Origin: JBAXGW01 sp037139195
GTDB taxonomy: Bacteria; Bacteroidota; Bacteroidia; Bacteroidales; JAHJDW01
Assembly: GCA_037139195.1 (NCBI GenBank)
Contig: JBAXGW010000011.1
Location: 1 to 64,000, forward strand
Length of the DNA: 64,000 nucleotides
Direction of reading: 5' to 3'
Notes under the pieces: model-generated
The model's input: only the letters and a program-made list of their open reading frames with translations
Database searches by the model: none
Told to the model about the DNA's origin: nothing
Shown here: piece after piece, positions 9,326 to 18,138 of the stretch
Position numbering within the stretch: the stretch's first letter is position 1
Layout of the letters: each line of letters starts with the position of its first letter
Program-made: the position numbers and the translations under genes

Positions 9326-10499
9326 TTTCTAAATTAGCCTTATTAAAATTTTTATATATTTTTTTAATATTCAATACTACCAAAACCAATGTTAATAAAA
9401 CAACTACAATTAAATAATTTCTTGTTGACTTCTGGTGTGAAATTTCAAATTCAGATAATTCTTTTTGCTTTTTTAGTAATTCTATTTCAGATTCCTTCTT
9501 TTGAATTTCGTATTTTTCTTTAAGTTCTGCGATTTTGTTTTGAGCCTCAATACCATTTAGTACTTTATTCAATGAATTGAATTTTTTTAAATAAACAAAA
9601 GCCGAATCTAGTCTATTTATTCTTTCATATAGATTTGACAATTGAGAATATGCCACACTTTCTTCATTTTTATAATCAACTTGCTTTGAAAAACTTACAA
9701 CTTGTTGGTACGAATTTATAGCTTCATTCAAATTATTTTGTTTTTCAAACAACTTACCTCGCTCCAAATAACAAAACGACAAACCGCCTAAATCACCTAA
9801 TTCCCTCGCAATACTTATTGCTCTAGACAAATTTCTATCCGCACTTATCAAGTCGTTTTCTTTTATATCAATTCCAGCTAAACCATATAATGCATAGTAA
9901 ATGCCATCTTTATTCTTTATTTCCTCTTCTATTAACAATGAACTGTTATAATAAGCCCTTGCTAAATTTATGCTATCCATTAAATCATATATAGTCCCTA
10001 GATTGTAGTACCTTAGAGACATTTGTGATTTATCATTTCGTTTCTTTTCAATTTCTAAGGATTCTTGAAAATATTTTTTTGCTTCGGTAAGATTATTTTG
10101 AGATTGATACACACTCCCAATATTATTCAAACATTTGGAAATATTTTCAATATCATTTTTTTCTTCTGCAATTTTCAGGGAAGCAAAATAGCATTTAACT
10201 GAATATTCATAATTTCCTTTATTTTTATACAAAACGCCATACAAAATCAAGGAATTCATAACGCCTTCTTTATTTGATTTAGACAAACTAAGAGATAATG
10301 CCTGATTTGCATATTGCATCGATTTTAAGGGATCTGATTTCTTTATCAAATTACCTTTTTCGATTATTTGCAGAATTTTTATTGAATCTTGATTTTTAAT
10401 TGGCTGAGCATTAACAGAATCTGCTAATGTATAATTTGGAATCAAATACATAAGTATTAATATTCCATAAAAACACAATATTCTGTAAAAAATTAACAT
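9318..10499 (-). CDS. exported tetratricopeptide-repeat membrane protein, sensor-like
   Basis: Protein of 393 residues. An N-terminal hydrophobic segment (about 5-26) looks like a signal peptide or anchor. About six TPR units cover roughly residues 80-300 (motifs NNIGSVYQSQNNLTEA, YYNLGTIYDL). A Lys/Glu-rich coiled coil (about 310-350) leads into one membrane segment (361-378) and a 15-residue basic tail. This is the layout of the sensor half of Bacteroidota TPR histidine kinases, but no HisKA or ATPase domain follows. Instead the next gene, overlapping by 8 bp, encodes a membrane LytTR protein. A periplasmic sensing role is inferred. Confidence 0.8.
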   Translation of the reverse strand: MLIFYRILCFYGILILMYLIPNYTLADSVNAQPIKNQDSIKILQIIEKGNLIKKSDPLKSMQYANQALSLSLSKSNKEGVMNSLILYGVLYKNKGNYEYSVKCYFASLKIAEEKNDIENISKCLNNIGSVYQSQNNLTEAKKYFQESLEIEKKRNDKSQMSLRYYNLGTIYDLMDSINLARAYYNSSLLIEEEIKNKDGIYYALYGLAGIDIKENDLISADRNLSRAISIARELGDLGGLSFCYLERGKLFEKQNNLNEAINSYQQVVSFSKQVDYKNEESVAYSQLSNLYERINRLDSAFVYLKKFNSLNKVLNGIEAQNKIAELKEKYEIQKKESEIELLKKQKELSEFEISHQKSTRNYLIVVVLLTLVLVVLNIKKIYKNFNKANLENE

Positions 10500-10533
10500 A
10501 TAATTAGTGTAAAAACATAAAATTGTCAGCAGA

Positions 10534-10541
10534 CAAAGTTA
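10534..10541 (-). promoter_or_regulatory. -7 element for the TPR/LytTR pair
   Basis: TAACTTTG on the minus strand fits TAnnTTTG, about 35 bases before the TPR start at 10499. The nearest upstream TTG is only 15 bases away, shorter than usual, so the -33 box is uncertain. Confidence 0.5.
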
Positions 10542-10571
10542 ATATTTTTTTTAAAACAAACATTTTAACTA

Positions 10572-11831
10572 TCAAATTATATGTTGAAATAAATCAAAAT
10601 TATCATTTAAATACTCAAAAACTATGCGTTTATCCCTCATTCTATCAATTAACCCCTCAAAGTCATCCTTATGCGGAATTTCTACACCAATTATGGCAGG
10701 CCCTTTTTCTCTATTATTCTTCTTCGAATATTCAAAATAGGTTATATCGTCATTTGGTCCCAATACATCCATTAAAAACTCTCTTAATGCCCCTGCCCTT
10801 TGTGCAAATCTGATTATAAAATAATGTTTCAATCCTTCGTAAAACATAGAACGTTCACGAATTTCTTCAGTTCTAGTAATATCATTATTGCTACCACTCA
10901 CCAAACAAACTACATTTTTGCCTTTAATTTCTTCTTTATAAAAATCTAAAGCTGCAATTGTCAGAGCTCCAGCAGGTTCAACTACAATTGCTTCTTCATT
11001 ATACAATTTTAATATCGTTGTGCAAACTTTTCCTTCAGGAACTAAAACAATGTCATCCAACAAATTACGACAAATTTCGAAAGTAATATCCCCTACGCGC
11101 TTAACAGCAGCGCCATCAACAAAAGTATCTATTTTTTGAAGCGTAATATTTTCCCCAGCATCAATTGAGGTCTTCATTGAAGGTGCACCCTCAGGCTCAA
11201 CTCCAATAATCTTTGTGTTTTTAAACTTATTTTTAATAACGGTAGAAATTCCAGAAGCTAATCCTCCACCGCCAATTGGAATAAAAATATAATCTGGCTC
11301 TTCAGTCAAATCTTCAATAATTTCCAACGCTGTTGTAGCCTGACCTTCAATAATTTTCACATCATCAAAAGGCGGAATAAAGGCTTTTTCTGTAGAAATA
11401 CTTTCCTCCAATGCCTTTTGAAATGCATCATCAAAAGTATCGCCTTGAATTATTATTTCAATAAACTCACGCCCAAACATCTTCACCTGAGTGATTTTTT
11501 GCTTCGGAGTAGTTGTTGGCATATAAATTCTGCCATAAATCCCTAATAATCTGCACGAATATGCAACTCCTTGAGCATGATTTCCAGCACTTGCACAAAC
11601 AATTCCTTTTGCTTTTTCGGCATCCGAGAGCGAAAAAATCTTATTATAAGCACCACGAATTTTATAGGAACGAACTACTTGTAAATCTTCGCGTTTCAAT
11701 AAAACATTTGCATCGAATTTCTCCGATAAATTTAAATTTTTTAAAAGTGGAGTTCTAACAACAACCCCTTTTAGGTTTAAATAGGCATGGTAAATATTCT
11801 CCATACTTACCATGCTTTTATATTCTTTCAT
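10572..11831 (-). CDS. ilvA: threonine dehydratase (threonine ammonia-lyase), biosynthetic
   Basis: Converts threonine to 2-oxobutyrate and ammonia, the committed step to isoleucine; cytoplasmic and PLP-dependent. Protein of 419 residues. The PLP lysine is K57 in VVRSYKIRGA. The substrate loop SAGNHAQG is at 81-88 and the phosphate-binding GGGGLASG begins at 187. About 85 C-terminal residues form one ACT-like regulatory domain, as in the shorter IlvA type, so isoleucine feedback is likely. It is the last gene of the ilv operon, 51 bp after ilvC. Start codons at residues 7 and 10 are also possible. Confidence 0.93.
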   Translation of the reverse strand: MKEYKSMVSMENIYHAYLNLKGVVVRTPLLKNLNLSEKFDANVLLKREDLQVVRSYKIRGAYNKIFSLSDAEKAKGIVCASAGNHAQGVAYSCRLLGIYGRIYMPTTTPKQKITQVKMFGREFIEIIIQGDTFDDAFQKALEESISTEKAFIPPFDDVKIIEGQATTALEIIEDLTEEPDYIFIPIGGGGLASGISTVIKNKFKNTKIIGVEPEGAPSMKTSIDAGENITLQKIDTFVDGAAVKRVGDITFEICRNLLDDIVLVPEGKVCTTILKLYNEEAIVVEPAGALTIAALDFYKEEIKGKNVVCLVSGSNNDITRTEEIRERSMFYEGLKHYFIIRFAQRAGALREFLMDVLGPNDDITYFEYSKKNNREKGPAIIGVEIPHKDDFEGLIDRMRDKRIVFEYLNDNFDLFQHII

Positions 11832-11882
11832 ATTAAAATATTATTTGAGCTATTTAATGCTATCCTCAATGTCAGAGGCTTA

Positions 11883-12959
11883 TTACATTAAAACAATAGG
11901 TTTTTCTGACTTTGCACACTCATCTGGTCTGAGTTTACGCACTTGTGCACCAGCTCTCCACATTTCTGATTCGCGAATTTCTTTTAATTCAACTTCTAAT
12001 TTCTCTCTATAATCAGGTTTTGCATTCGCCTCGATAACTATTTTAGCCTCATTTCCAGATGCCACACTTTCGTATAAATCATTAAACACAGGAGCCACAG
12101 CATCTCTGAATTTATTTTTCCAATCTAAAGCTCCACGTTGTGCTGTTGTAGAAGTATTTCCAAACATCCAATCCATTCCTTTTTCTGCAACCAAAGGCAT
12201 TAAACTCTGAGTTAACTCTTCAACCGTTTCATTAAAAGCCTCTGAAGGAGAATGACCTTTACTTCTTAAAACATTATATTGAGCTTCCATAATTCCAGCC
12301 AAAGCGCCCATTAAAACTCCACGTTCGCCTGTTAAATCGCTATAAACTTCTTTTCTAAAATCAGTTTCAAACAAATAACCCGAACCCACGCCAATTCCTA
12401 AAGACAAAGCTTTTTCTTCGGCTTTCCCCGTATAGTTTTGAAACACTGCATAGCTAGAATTTATTCCTTTTCCTTGAAGAAATAATTTTCTAACGCTAGT
12501 TCCTGAGCCTTTTGGAGCAACTAAAACCACATCTACATTAGCTGGAGGGACTATTTGAGTTCGCTCTTTGTAAGTTACTCCAAATCCATGTGAGAAATAA
12601 AGAGTCTTTCCTTCAGTTAAATGAGATTTAACAGTTGGCCAAGCAGCAATTTGTCCAGCATCAGAAAGCAAATACATTATTATTGTAGCTTTTTCACAAG
12701 CCTCTTCCACTTCGAATAAAGTTTCACCTGGTTTCCAATTGTCTTTCAAAGCCACATCCCAGCTTTTAGAGTTATTTCGTTGACCAACAATTACATTGAA
12801 GCCATTATCTCTTAAATTAAGAGCTTGTGCAGGTCCTTGAACACCATAACCTAAAACCGCAATTGTTTCATTTTTAAGCGTTTCTAAAGCTTTATTCAAA
12901 GGAAATTCTTCTCTTGTAACTACATTTTCTTCTGTACCACCAAAATTTATTTTTGCCAT
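11883..12959 (-). CDS. ilvC: ketol-acid reductoisomerase (NADP+), class I type
   Basis: Rearranges and reduces acetolactate or acetohydroxybutyrate to the dihydroxy acids of valine and isoleucine synthesis. Protein of 358 residues, in the short class I size range. The Rossmann motif is GYGVQGPAQALNLRDNGFNV (37-56). The conserved His lies in YFSHGFGVTY (H123), and the metal-binding Glu/Asp-rich helical domain follows. The start MAKINFGGTEENVVTREEFP matches the phylum's proteins well. It is 12 bp downstream of ilvN in the same operon. Confidence 0.95.
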   Translation of the reverse strand: MAKINFGGTEENVVTREEFPLNKALETLKNETIAVLGYGVQGPAQALNLRDNGFNVIVGQRNNSKSWDVALKDNWKPGETLFEVEEACEKATIIMYLLSDAGQIAAWPTVKSHLTEGKTLYFSHGFGVTYKERTQIVPPANVDVVLVAPKGSGTSVRKLFLQGKGINSSYAVFQNYTGKAEEKALSLGIGVGSGYLFETDFRKEVYSDLTGERGVLMGALAGIMEAQYNVLRSKGHSPSEAFNETVEELTQSLMPLVAEKGMDWMFGNTSTTAQRGALDWKNKFRDAVAPVFNDLYESVASGNEAKIVIEANAKPDYREKLEVELKEIRESEMWRAGAQVRKLRPDECAKSEKPIVLM

Positions 12960-12971
12960 AATTTCTTGATT

Positions 12972-13511
12972 TTATAGTTTATATCTATGTTTATTTTCTA
13001 ATTCTTTTAAAAATTCAGTTAATTTTTTCATTGGTTTTGTAATTGCAACTCTTCCGGAACGAACAAACTCTAAAATTCCATAAGGTTCAAGTCTATCGTA
13101 AAGCTCTTGTGTATCTTCCTGATGACCCGTTTTTTCAATCACAATAAATTCTTTTTCAAAAGTTAAAATTCTAGCATGAAACTCTCTAACTATTTGCTCA
13201 ACTTCCTTCTCTCTCATAATTGCTTCTGTAGGAACTTTATACAAAGCAATTTCTTGAAAAACCAATTCATCTTCTTCATGGAAAAAGGCTTTTAAAACTT
13301 CAACTTGTTTTTCAAGCTGGTCAACAACTTTTAGAATTATCTCTTTAGTTGTTTTTAAAACGATTGTATATCGATGTATTCCTTCTATTTCAGAGACTGA
13401 AGCAGTGATACTTTCTATGTTTAGCTTTCTTCGAGCAAATACAGTGGTAACTCTTAAAAGTAAACCCGGTGCATTTTCGGTAAAAACGGATATTGTAAAT
13501 ATTTGTTCCAT
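12972..13511 (-). CDS. ilvN: acetolactate synthase small (regulatory) subunit
   Basis: Regulatory partner of IlvB, giving feedback control of acetohydroxyacid synthase. Protein of 179 residues. The N-terminal ACT domain (about 4-75) is recognisable from FTENAPGLLLRVTTVFARRK and the IESI motif. The second half matches the C-terminal ALS small-subunit domain. It lies 6 bp after ilvB and 12 bp before ilvC. The family is also named IlvH, and the symbol follows the position beside ilvB. Confidence 0.92.
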   Translation of the reverse strand: MEQIFTISVFTENAPGLLLRVTTVFARRKLNIESITASVSEIEGIHRYTIVLKTTKEIILKVVDQLEKQVEVLKAFFHEEDELVFQEIALYKVPTEAIMREKEVEQIVREFHARILTFEKEFIVIEKTGHQEDTQELYDRLEPYGILEFVRSGRVAITKPMKKLTEFLKELENKHRYKL

Positions 13512-13517
13512 AATCTT

Positions 13518-15212
13518 TTACTTTAAACGTATATTTGAAACCGACTCCCCTGCAGGCACCATCGGCATAACATTGTCTTCTTTTTCAACCTCTATTTCAA
13601 GGATATAAGTGCTTTTACAAGCCAACATTTCATCTAATGCGGCATCTAATTCTTCTCTATCAGAAATTCTTTTAGATTCAATTCTATAACCTTTTGCAAT
13701 TGCGACAAAATCAGGATTAAGCATTTCTGTATAAGAATATCTTTTGCTGAAAAACATTTCCTGCCATTGACGAACCATTCCTAAGAAATTATTATTTAAA
13801 ATAACAATCTTCACAGCTAAACCTGTTTGCATATAGGTTCCCAGCTCTTGAATTGTCATTTGAAAACCGCCATCACCCAGAAAAGCAACAACTTCACGGT
13901 TCATATCGCCCATTTTTGCACCTATTGCAGCAGGCAAACCAAATCCCATTGTTCCTAGACCGCCAGAAGTTATAAAACTATTACTTTTACTAAATTCGTA
14001 ATATCTAGCTGCCATCATTTGATTTTGACCTACATCGGTAACCACAACAGCTTCGCCATTGGTTTTATCTGAAATCTTTCTAATTACTTCTCCCATGTGC
14101 AAAGCACCAGATTCTGAAAATAACTGTTCTTTAATTATTGCTGAAAATTCTACATCGAAACAATCTTTAAATTCCTTCAACCATTCTGGATGCTGATTTT
14201 TTTCAACTAATTGATTTAATGCTATCAACGCCTCTTTTGCATCTGCATTAATCGCTAAATTAACATTTACATTTTTGTTTATTTCAGACTTATCTATCTC
14301 GATATGAATAATTTGAGCTTGTTTTGCATATCTATTTAAATCGCCAGTAACTCGGTCATCGAAACGCATTCCTATGGCAATTAATAAATCGCATTCATTG
14401 GTTTTGATATTTGGCGCATAATTTCCGTGCATACCCAACATTCCAACATTTAATGGATGATTATTTGGAAAAGCAGATAAACCCAACAAAGTAGAAGCAA
14501 CAGGAATTCCTGTTTTTTCAGCAAATGCAACTAACTCTTGTTCCGCTCCTGACAATAAAACTCCATGACCACAAAGTAAAAGTGGCTTTTTAGAATTATT
14601 AATCATCTCAACAGCAGATTCAATAACAGATTGCTGAACATTTGGATACGGGTAATAGCTTCTTACGCGTTCACATTTTTGATAGAAGAAATCACACATT
14701 GCCAATTGCGCATCTTTTGTAATATCAACTAAAACTGGACCTGGTCTTCCCGACCTCGCAATATAAAAAGCTTTTGCCATTGCAGGCGCAATTTCTTCAG
14801 GCTTAGTAACCTGAAAATTCCATTTTGTTACTGGCATCGAAATACTTATCATATCTTGTTCTTGAAAAGCATCGCTACCAAGCAACGAAGAAGCAACTTG
14901 ACCAGTTATACAAACCAAAGGCGTTGAATCTAGTTGAGCATCAGCCAAACCCGTAATTATATTAGTTGCACCAGGCCCTGAAGTTGCAAAACAAACACCA
15001 ACTTTTTTCGAAACTCTTGCATATCCCTGCGCAGCATGAACCGCACCTTGCTCATGTCGAGTTAAGATATGATTAAGCTTATCACTATAATCATACAACG
15101 CGTCATAAACAGGCATTATAGCACCACCAATATAACCAAACAAAGTATCAACACCTTCTTCAATTAATGAAAGCATCACAGCATCTGCTCCTCTAACATT
15201 TTTCTTTTCCAT
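13518..15212 (-). CDS. ilvB: acetolactate synthase large (catalytic) subunit
   Basis: ThDP- and FAD-dependent condensation of pyruvate with pyruvate or 2-oxobutyrate. I place the start at the Met of MEKKNVRGADAVM, one base after the ilvD stop, giving 564 residues. A longer frame to 15275 exists but adds 21 residues that do not fit the family. Visible motifs: catalytic Glu54 in TRHEQGAVHA, SGPGATN, and the ThDP motif opening GDGGFQM and closing LNNN. It is tightly packed between ilvD and ilvN. Confidence 0.93.
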   Translation of the reverse strand: MEKKNVRGADAVMLSLIEEGVDTLFGYIGGAIMPVYDALYDYSDKLNHILTRHEQGAVHAAQGYARVSKKVGVCFATSGPGATNIITGLADAQLDSTPLVCITGQVASSLLGSDAFQEQDMISISMPVTKWNFQVTKPEEIAPAMAKAFYIARSGRPGPVLVDITKDAQLAMCDFFYQKCERVRSYYPYPNVQQSVIESAVEMINNSKKPLLLCGHGVLLSGAEQELVAFAEKTGIPVASTLLGLSAFPNNHPLNVGMLGMHGNYAPNIKTNECDLLIAIGMRFDDRVTGDLNRYAKQAQIIHIEIDKSEINKNVNVNLAINADAKEALIALNQLVEKNQHPEWLKEFKDCFDVEFSAIIKEQLFSESGALHMGEVIRKISDKTNGEAVVVTDVGQNQMMAARYYEFSKSNSFITSGGLGTMGFGLPAAIGAKMGDMNREVVAFLGDGGFQMTIQELGTYMQTGLAVKIVILNNNFLGMVRQWQEMFFSKRYSYTEMLNPDFVAIAKGYRIESKRISDREELDAALDEMLACKSTYILEIEVEKEDNVMPMVPAGESVSNIRLK

Positions 15213-15213
15213 A

Positions 15214-17052
15214 TTAAAAATTTTCGGGTAATAATCTAACTGCACCTTTATCTGCCGAAGAGGCAAAATAAGCATACGTTTTTAAAGCTTTTGAGACATT
15301 TCTATTTCGTCCAACAGGTTTAAAGGCTGCATCTTTTTTATTTTCTTCTTCTAACCTTCTGAAAATCAATTCCTCATCAGATAGAAGCACATTTATTAAT
15401 CTTTTCTTTATATCTATCTCAATTACATCACCATCCTTTATCAAACCAATATTTCCTCCAGAAGCCGCTTCGGGTGAAACATGACCGATTGAAAGGCCAG
15501 AAGTTCCGCCAGAAAATCTTCCATCAGTAATTAAGGCGCAAACTTTATCTAATTTTTTAGATTTTAAATAAGACGTTGGATAAAGCATTTCTTGCATTCC
15601 AGGACCACCACGAGGACCTTCGTAATTTATTACAACCACATCACCTGCTACTATTTTATCTTCCAGAATTGCATTACAAGCAGCATCTTGCGAATTAAAA
15701 ACTCTTGCATTTCCTTTAAAAACAAACAAACTTTCATCAACTCCAGCCGTTTTCACCACACAACCATCATTTGCCAAATTTCCAAATAAAATCGCCAAAC
15801 CACCATCTTTGTAATAGGCATTTTCTACGCTTCTTATACAGCCATTTTCACGGTCTAAATCAAGCTTTTCATATCGTTTATTCTGACTTCCTAATATAAG
15901 ATTTCGAACTCCACCTGGCGAGCTCAAATACAAGTTTTTTGCTTCATCAGAAACAGAATTTCTTGTTATATCAAAACTTGATAATGCGTCAGACAAAGTC
16001 AAACCATCTGCTCTATAAACTGAAGTATCTAGCAAGTTCTTTTTTTCTAATTCAGCCATTATTCCAAGTACGCCTCCAGCTCTATTTACATCTTCTATAT
16101 GATATGTTGAATTTGGAGAAACCTTGCAAATACATGGAACTTTCTTTGATAGTTCATCGATATCTTTCATTTTAAAATCAACTCCAGCTTCATGAGCTAT
16201 TGCCAACAAATGCAAAATAGTATTTGAAGAACCACCCATTGCAATATCTAATGACATGGCATTCAAAAAAGTACTTCTACCAGCAATTGAGCGAGGTAAA
16301 ACTTTATCATTTCCATCACGATAATATTCAAAAGCCATTTCCACAATGCGATTAGCAGCTTGGCTAATTAACTTCTTTCGATTTTCATGAGTTGCAACTA
16401 TAGTTCCATTTCCTGGCAAAGCCATACCAAGAGCTTCGTTTAAACAATTCATGGAATTTGCCGTAAACATTCCCGAACAAGAACCACAAGTTGGACAAGC
16501 AGAATCTTCAACCTGTTTTAAATCGGCATCAGAAACAGAATTATCAGCCCCCATTACCATTGCATCAACCAAATCAAGTTTTCTATTATTCCATTTTCCA
16601 GCTTCCATAGGTCCTCCAGAAACAAAAATAGTTGGAATATTTAATCTCATAGCAGCCATCAACATTCCGGGAGTTATTTTATCGCAATTGCTTATGCAAA
16701 TTAATGCATCTGCTTTATGCGCATTGCACATATATTCAACACTATCCGCAATTAAATCACGAGATGGCAATGAATAAAGCATTCCATCGTGTCCCATAGC
16801 AATTCCATCATCTATGGCAATAGTATTAAATTCGGCAGCAAAACAGCCTTTTTCTTCAATGATAGCTTTTATTTCCTGACCCACATTATGCAAATGCATG
16901 TGCCCTGGAACAAACTGTGTGAACGAATTGGCAATGGCAATAATTGGTTGGCCAAAATGCTCATTTTTCATTCCATTAGCTCGCCATAAGCTTCTTGCTC
17001 CCGACATTTTTCTACCTTGAGTAGATGTGTTGCTATTAAGAGATATCTTCAT
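15214..17052 (-). CDS. ilvD: dihydroxy-acid dehydratase
   Basis: Dehydrates the dihydroxy acids to 2-keto acids in valine and isoleucine synthesis; uses an iron-sulphur cluster. Protein of 612 residues, the long form. Cluster and metal-site motifs are present: ISNCDKITPGM (C123), CPTCGSCSGMFTANSMNC (186-203), Asp-Asp at 81-82, and near the C-terminus GGTSGLSIGHVSPEAA. It is the second gene of the operon, 3 bp after ilvE and 1 bp before the ilvB start. Confidence 0.95.
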   Translation of the reverse strand: MKISLNSNTSTQGRKMSGARSLWRANGMKNEHFGQPIIAIANSFTQFVPGHMHLHNVGQEIKAIIEEKGCFAAEFNTIAIDDGIAMGHDGMLYSLPSRDLIADSVEYMCNAHKADALICISNCDKITPGMLMAAMRLNIPTIFVSGGPMEAGKWNNRKLDLVDAMVMGADNSVSDADLKQVEDSACPTCGSCSGMFTANSMNCLNEALGMALPGNGTIVATHENRKKLISQAANRIVEMAFEYYRDGNDKVLPRSIAGRSTFLNAMSLDIAMGGSSNTILHLLAIAHEAGVDFKMKDIDELSKKVPCICKVSPNSTYHIEDVNRAGGVLGIMAELEKKNLLDTSVYRADGLTLSDALSSFDITRNSVSDEAKNLYLSSPGGVRNLILGSQNKRYEKLDLDRENGCIRSVENAYYKDGGLAILFGNLANDGCVVKTAGVDESLFVFKGNARVFNSQDAACNAILEDKIVAGDVVVINYEGPRGGPGMQEMLYPTSYLKSKKLDKVCALITDGRFSGGTSGLSIGHVSPEAASGGNIGLIKDGDVIEIDIKKRLINVLLSDEELIFRRLEEENKKDAAFKPVGRNRNVSKALKTYAYFASSADKGAVRLLPENF

Positions 17053-17055
17053 AAT

Positions 17056-17919
17056 TTATTCAACTACTAAATTCAAATATTTTTCAGATAATATTTTTCC
17101 TAAAGAATCGTCCCAATTTAAAGGAAACTTATAATCATTTAAAGAGTTAATTCCAACAACTTCAGCTGCAGTTCCGGTATAAAAAGCGCTATCAGCCTGA
17201 TATACTTCTTCTACCGTGAAATGTTTTTCAACCACTTCGATTCCATTTTTTCTAGCTAAATCAATAACAGTTGCACGAGTAATTCCTGGTAGGATATTAC
17301 CAAGCGGAGCAGTGAAAAGCTTGCCATCTTTTTGCATAAAGAAATTTGCACCAGGTCCTTCTGCAACGAATCCATTTGGGTCTAGTAACAAAGCTTCGTC
17401 ATAACCATTAGCTTTAGCCTCAGTTGTAGCTAAAATTGAATTTATATAATGACCTGTAACTTTAGCCTCTACATGACATGACTTTGGATTTGGACGTTGA
17501 TAAGACGAAAGCCCTAAGTTTAATAATTTTGAACCCAGATATTTTCCCCATTCCCAAGCACATATCATCACATGAACTTCAGCAGTAGGAGTAAGCGACA
17601 TATTAGCACCTAAATAAACCAAAGGACGAATATATGCATCAGTTAGATTGTTTTGCTTTAAAACTTCATATGTAAATGCGGTTAATTCTTCTACAGAAAA
17701 CTTTAAATCAATATGCATTTTCTTGGCTGAATCCAATAAGCGTTCATAATGTTCTTTTGATTTGAAAATTTTCACACCTTCATTAGTATTATAAGATCTA
17801 ATACCTTCAAAAACGCCACTTCCATAATGCATTGTTTGAGCATACAAATCTGTTTTAGCTTCATTAGCTTTAACATAATCTCCATTTAGAAAAATAACTG
17901 TGTTTTTGTTGTAATACAT
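17056..17919 (-). CDS. ilvE: branched-chain amino acid aminotransferase
   Basis: Final transamination to isoleucine, valine and leucine, PLP-dependent. With the start at MYYNKNTVIFLNG the protein has 287 residues. An in-frame ATG at 17937 would add six residues but lies 8 bases after the terminator U-run, so I prefer 17919. Motifs: MHYGSGVFEGIRSY (30-43) and the PLP lysine K153 in VEAKVTGHYINS. First gene of the six-gene ilv operon, directly behind two tandem attenuators. Confidence 0.93.
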   Translation of the reverse strand: MYYNKNTVIFLNGDYVKANEAKTDLYAQTMHYGSGVFEGIRSYNTNEGVKIFKSKEHYERLLDSAKKMHIDLKFSVEELTAFTYEVLKQNNLTDAYIRPLVYLGANMSLTPTAEVHVMICAWEWGKYLGSKLLNLGLSSYQRPNPKSCHVEAKVTGHYINSILATTEAKANGYDEALLLDPNGFVAEGPGANFFMQKDGKLFTAPLGNILPGITRATVIDLARKNGIEVVEKHFTVEEVYQADSAFYTGTAAEVVGINSLNDYKFPLNWDDSLGKILSEKYLNLVVE

Positions 17920-17945
17920 AAGTTGAAATTTAAACATTTATAACT

Positions 17946-17980
17946 AAAAAAGCCTCTTTCATTTTGTGAGAGAGGCTTTT
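17946..17980 (-). terminator. attenuator terminator 2 in front of ilvE
   Basis: Minus-strand stem AGCCTCT...AGAGGCT, extended past a C/A mismatch by TC/GA, with a 7-base loop and followed by six T residues. It ends about 9 bases before the first possible ilvE ATG. The 5' arm contains TCTCAC (complement of 17966-17971), which can instead pair with GTGAGA (complement of 18001-18006) at the stop of leader peptide 2. Confidence 0.85.
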
Positions 17981-18000
17981 CATATTTCAATAATAATCCA

Positions 18001-18006
18001 TCTCAC
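18001..18006 (-). promoter_or_regulatory. antiterminator segment 2
   Basis: GTGAGA on the minus strand overlaps the TGA stop of leader peptide 2. It is perfectly complementary to TCTCAC in the 5' arm of terminator 2. A ribosome at the stop would mask it, letting the terminator form. A ribosome stalled on the upstream Ile codons would leave it free to block the terminator. Confidence 0.6.
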
Positions 18007-18056
18007 CACTTTAGTAAGTTTATAATAATAATAATGATGTTGATAGATATATTCAT
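18003..18056 (-). CDS. Ile-rich leader peptide 2 of the ilv operon
   Basis: Seventeen codons: MNISINIIIIIINLLKW then TGA. Eight are Ile, six of them consecutive (ATC, four ATT, ATA), followed by two Leu. It starts 24 bases after the stem of terminator 1 and is followed by an antiterminator/terminator pair. This is the classic arrangement for ribosome-mediated transcription attenuation: shortage of charged tRNA-Ile stalls the ribosome and allows read-through into ilvE. Confidence 0.8.
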   Translation of the reverse strand: MNISINIIIIIINLLKW

Positions 18057-18074
18057 TTGATTTGTTTTTAAATT

Positions 18075-18108
18075 AAAAAAGTCATTCTCTTTACCGGAGA
18101 ATGACTTT
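18075..18108 (-). terminator. attenuator terminator 1 of the ilv operon
   Basis: Perfect 9-bp stem GTCATTCTC (complement of 18097-18105) / GAGAATGAC (complement of 18081-18089) with a 7-base loop, followed by six T residues on the minus strand. It lies between leader peptide 1 and leader peptide 2. Its 5' arm contains ATTCTC, complementary to GAGAAT at 18122-18127 just past leader 1. Confidence 0.85.
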
Positions 18109-18121
18109 CTTTTTTATCAAT

Positions 18122-18127
18122 ATTCTC
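18122..18127 (-). promoter_or_regulatory. antiterminator segment 1
   Basis: GAGAAT on the minus strand, 11 bases after the leader 1 stop, is complementary to ATTCTC in the 5' arm of terminator 1. Its position relative to leader and terminator parallels antiterminator segment 2. Confidence 0.55.
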
Positions 18128-18138
18128 ACGCTTCCTTA

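Noticed and set aside
10523..10536. TTGTC/GACAA hairpin as terminator of the ilv operon
   Set aside because: The stem has only 5 bp, the T tract is interrupted and it overlaps the TAACTTTG promoter box of the TPR gene.
15213..15275. Longer ilvB start overlapping ilvD by 62 bp
   Set aside because: The extra 21 residues do not fit the family, and an ATG one base after the ilvD stop gives the standard N-terminus.
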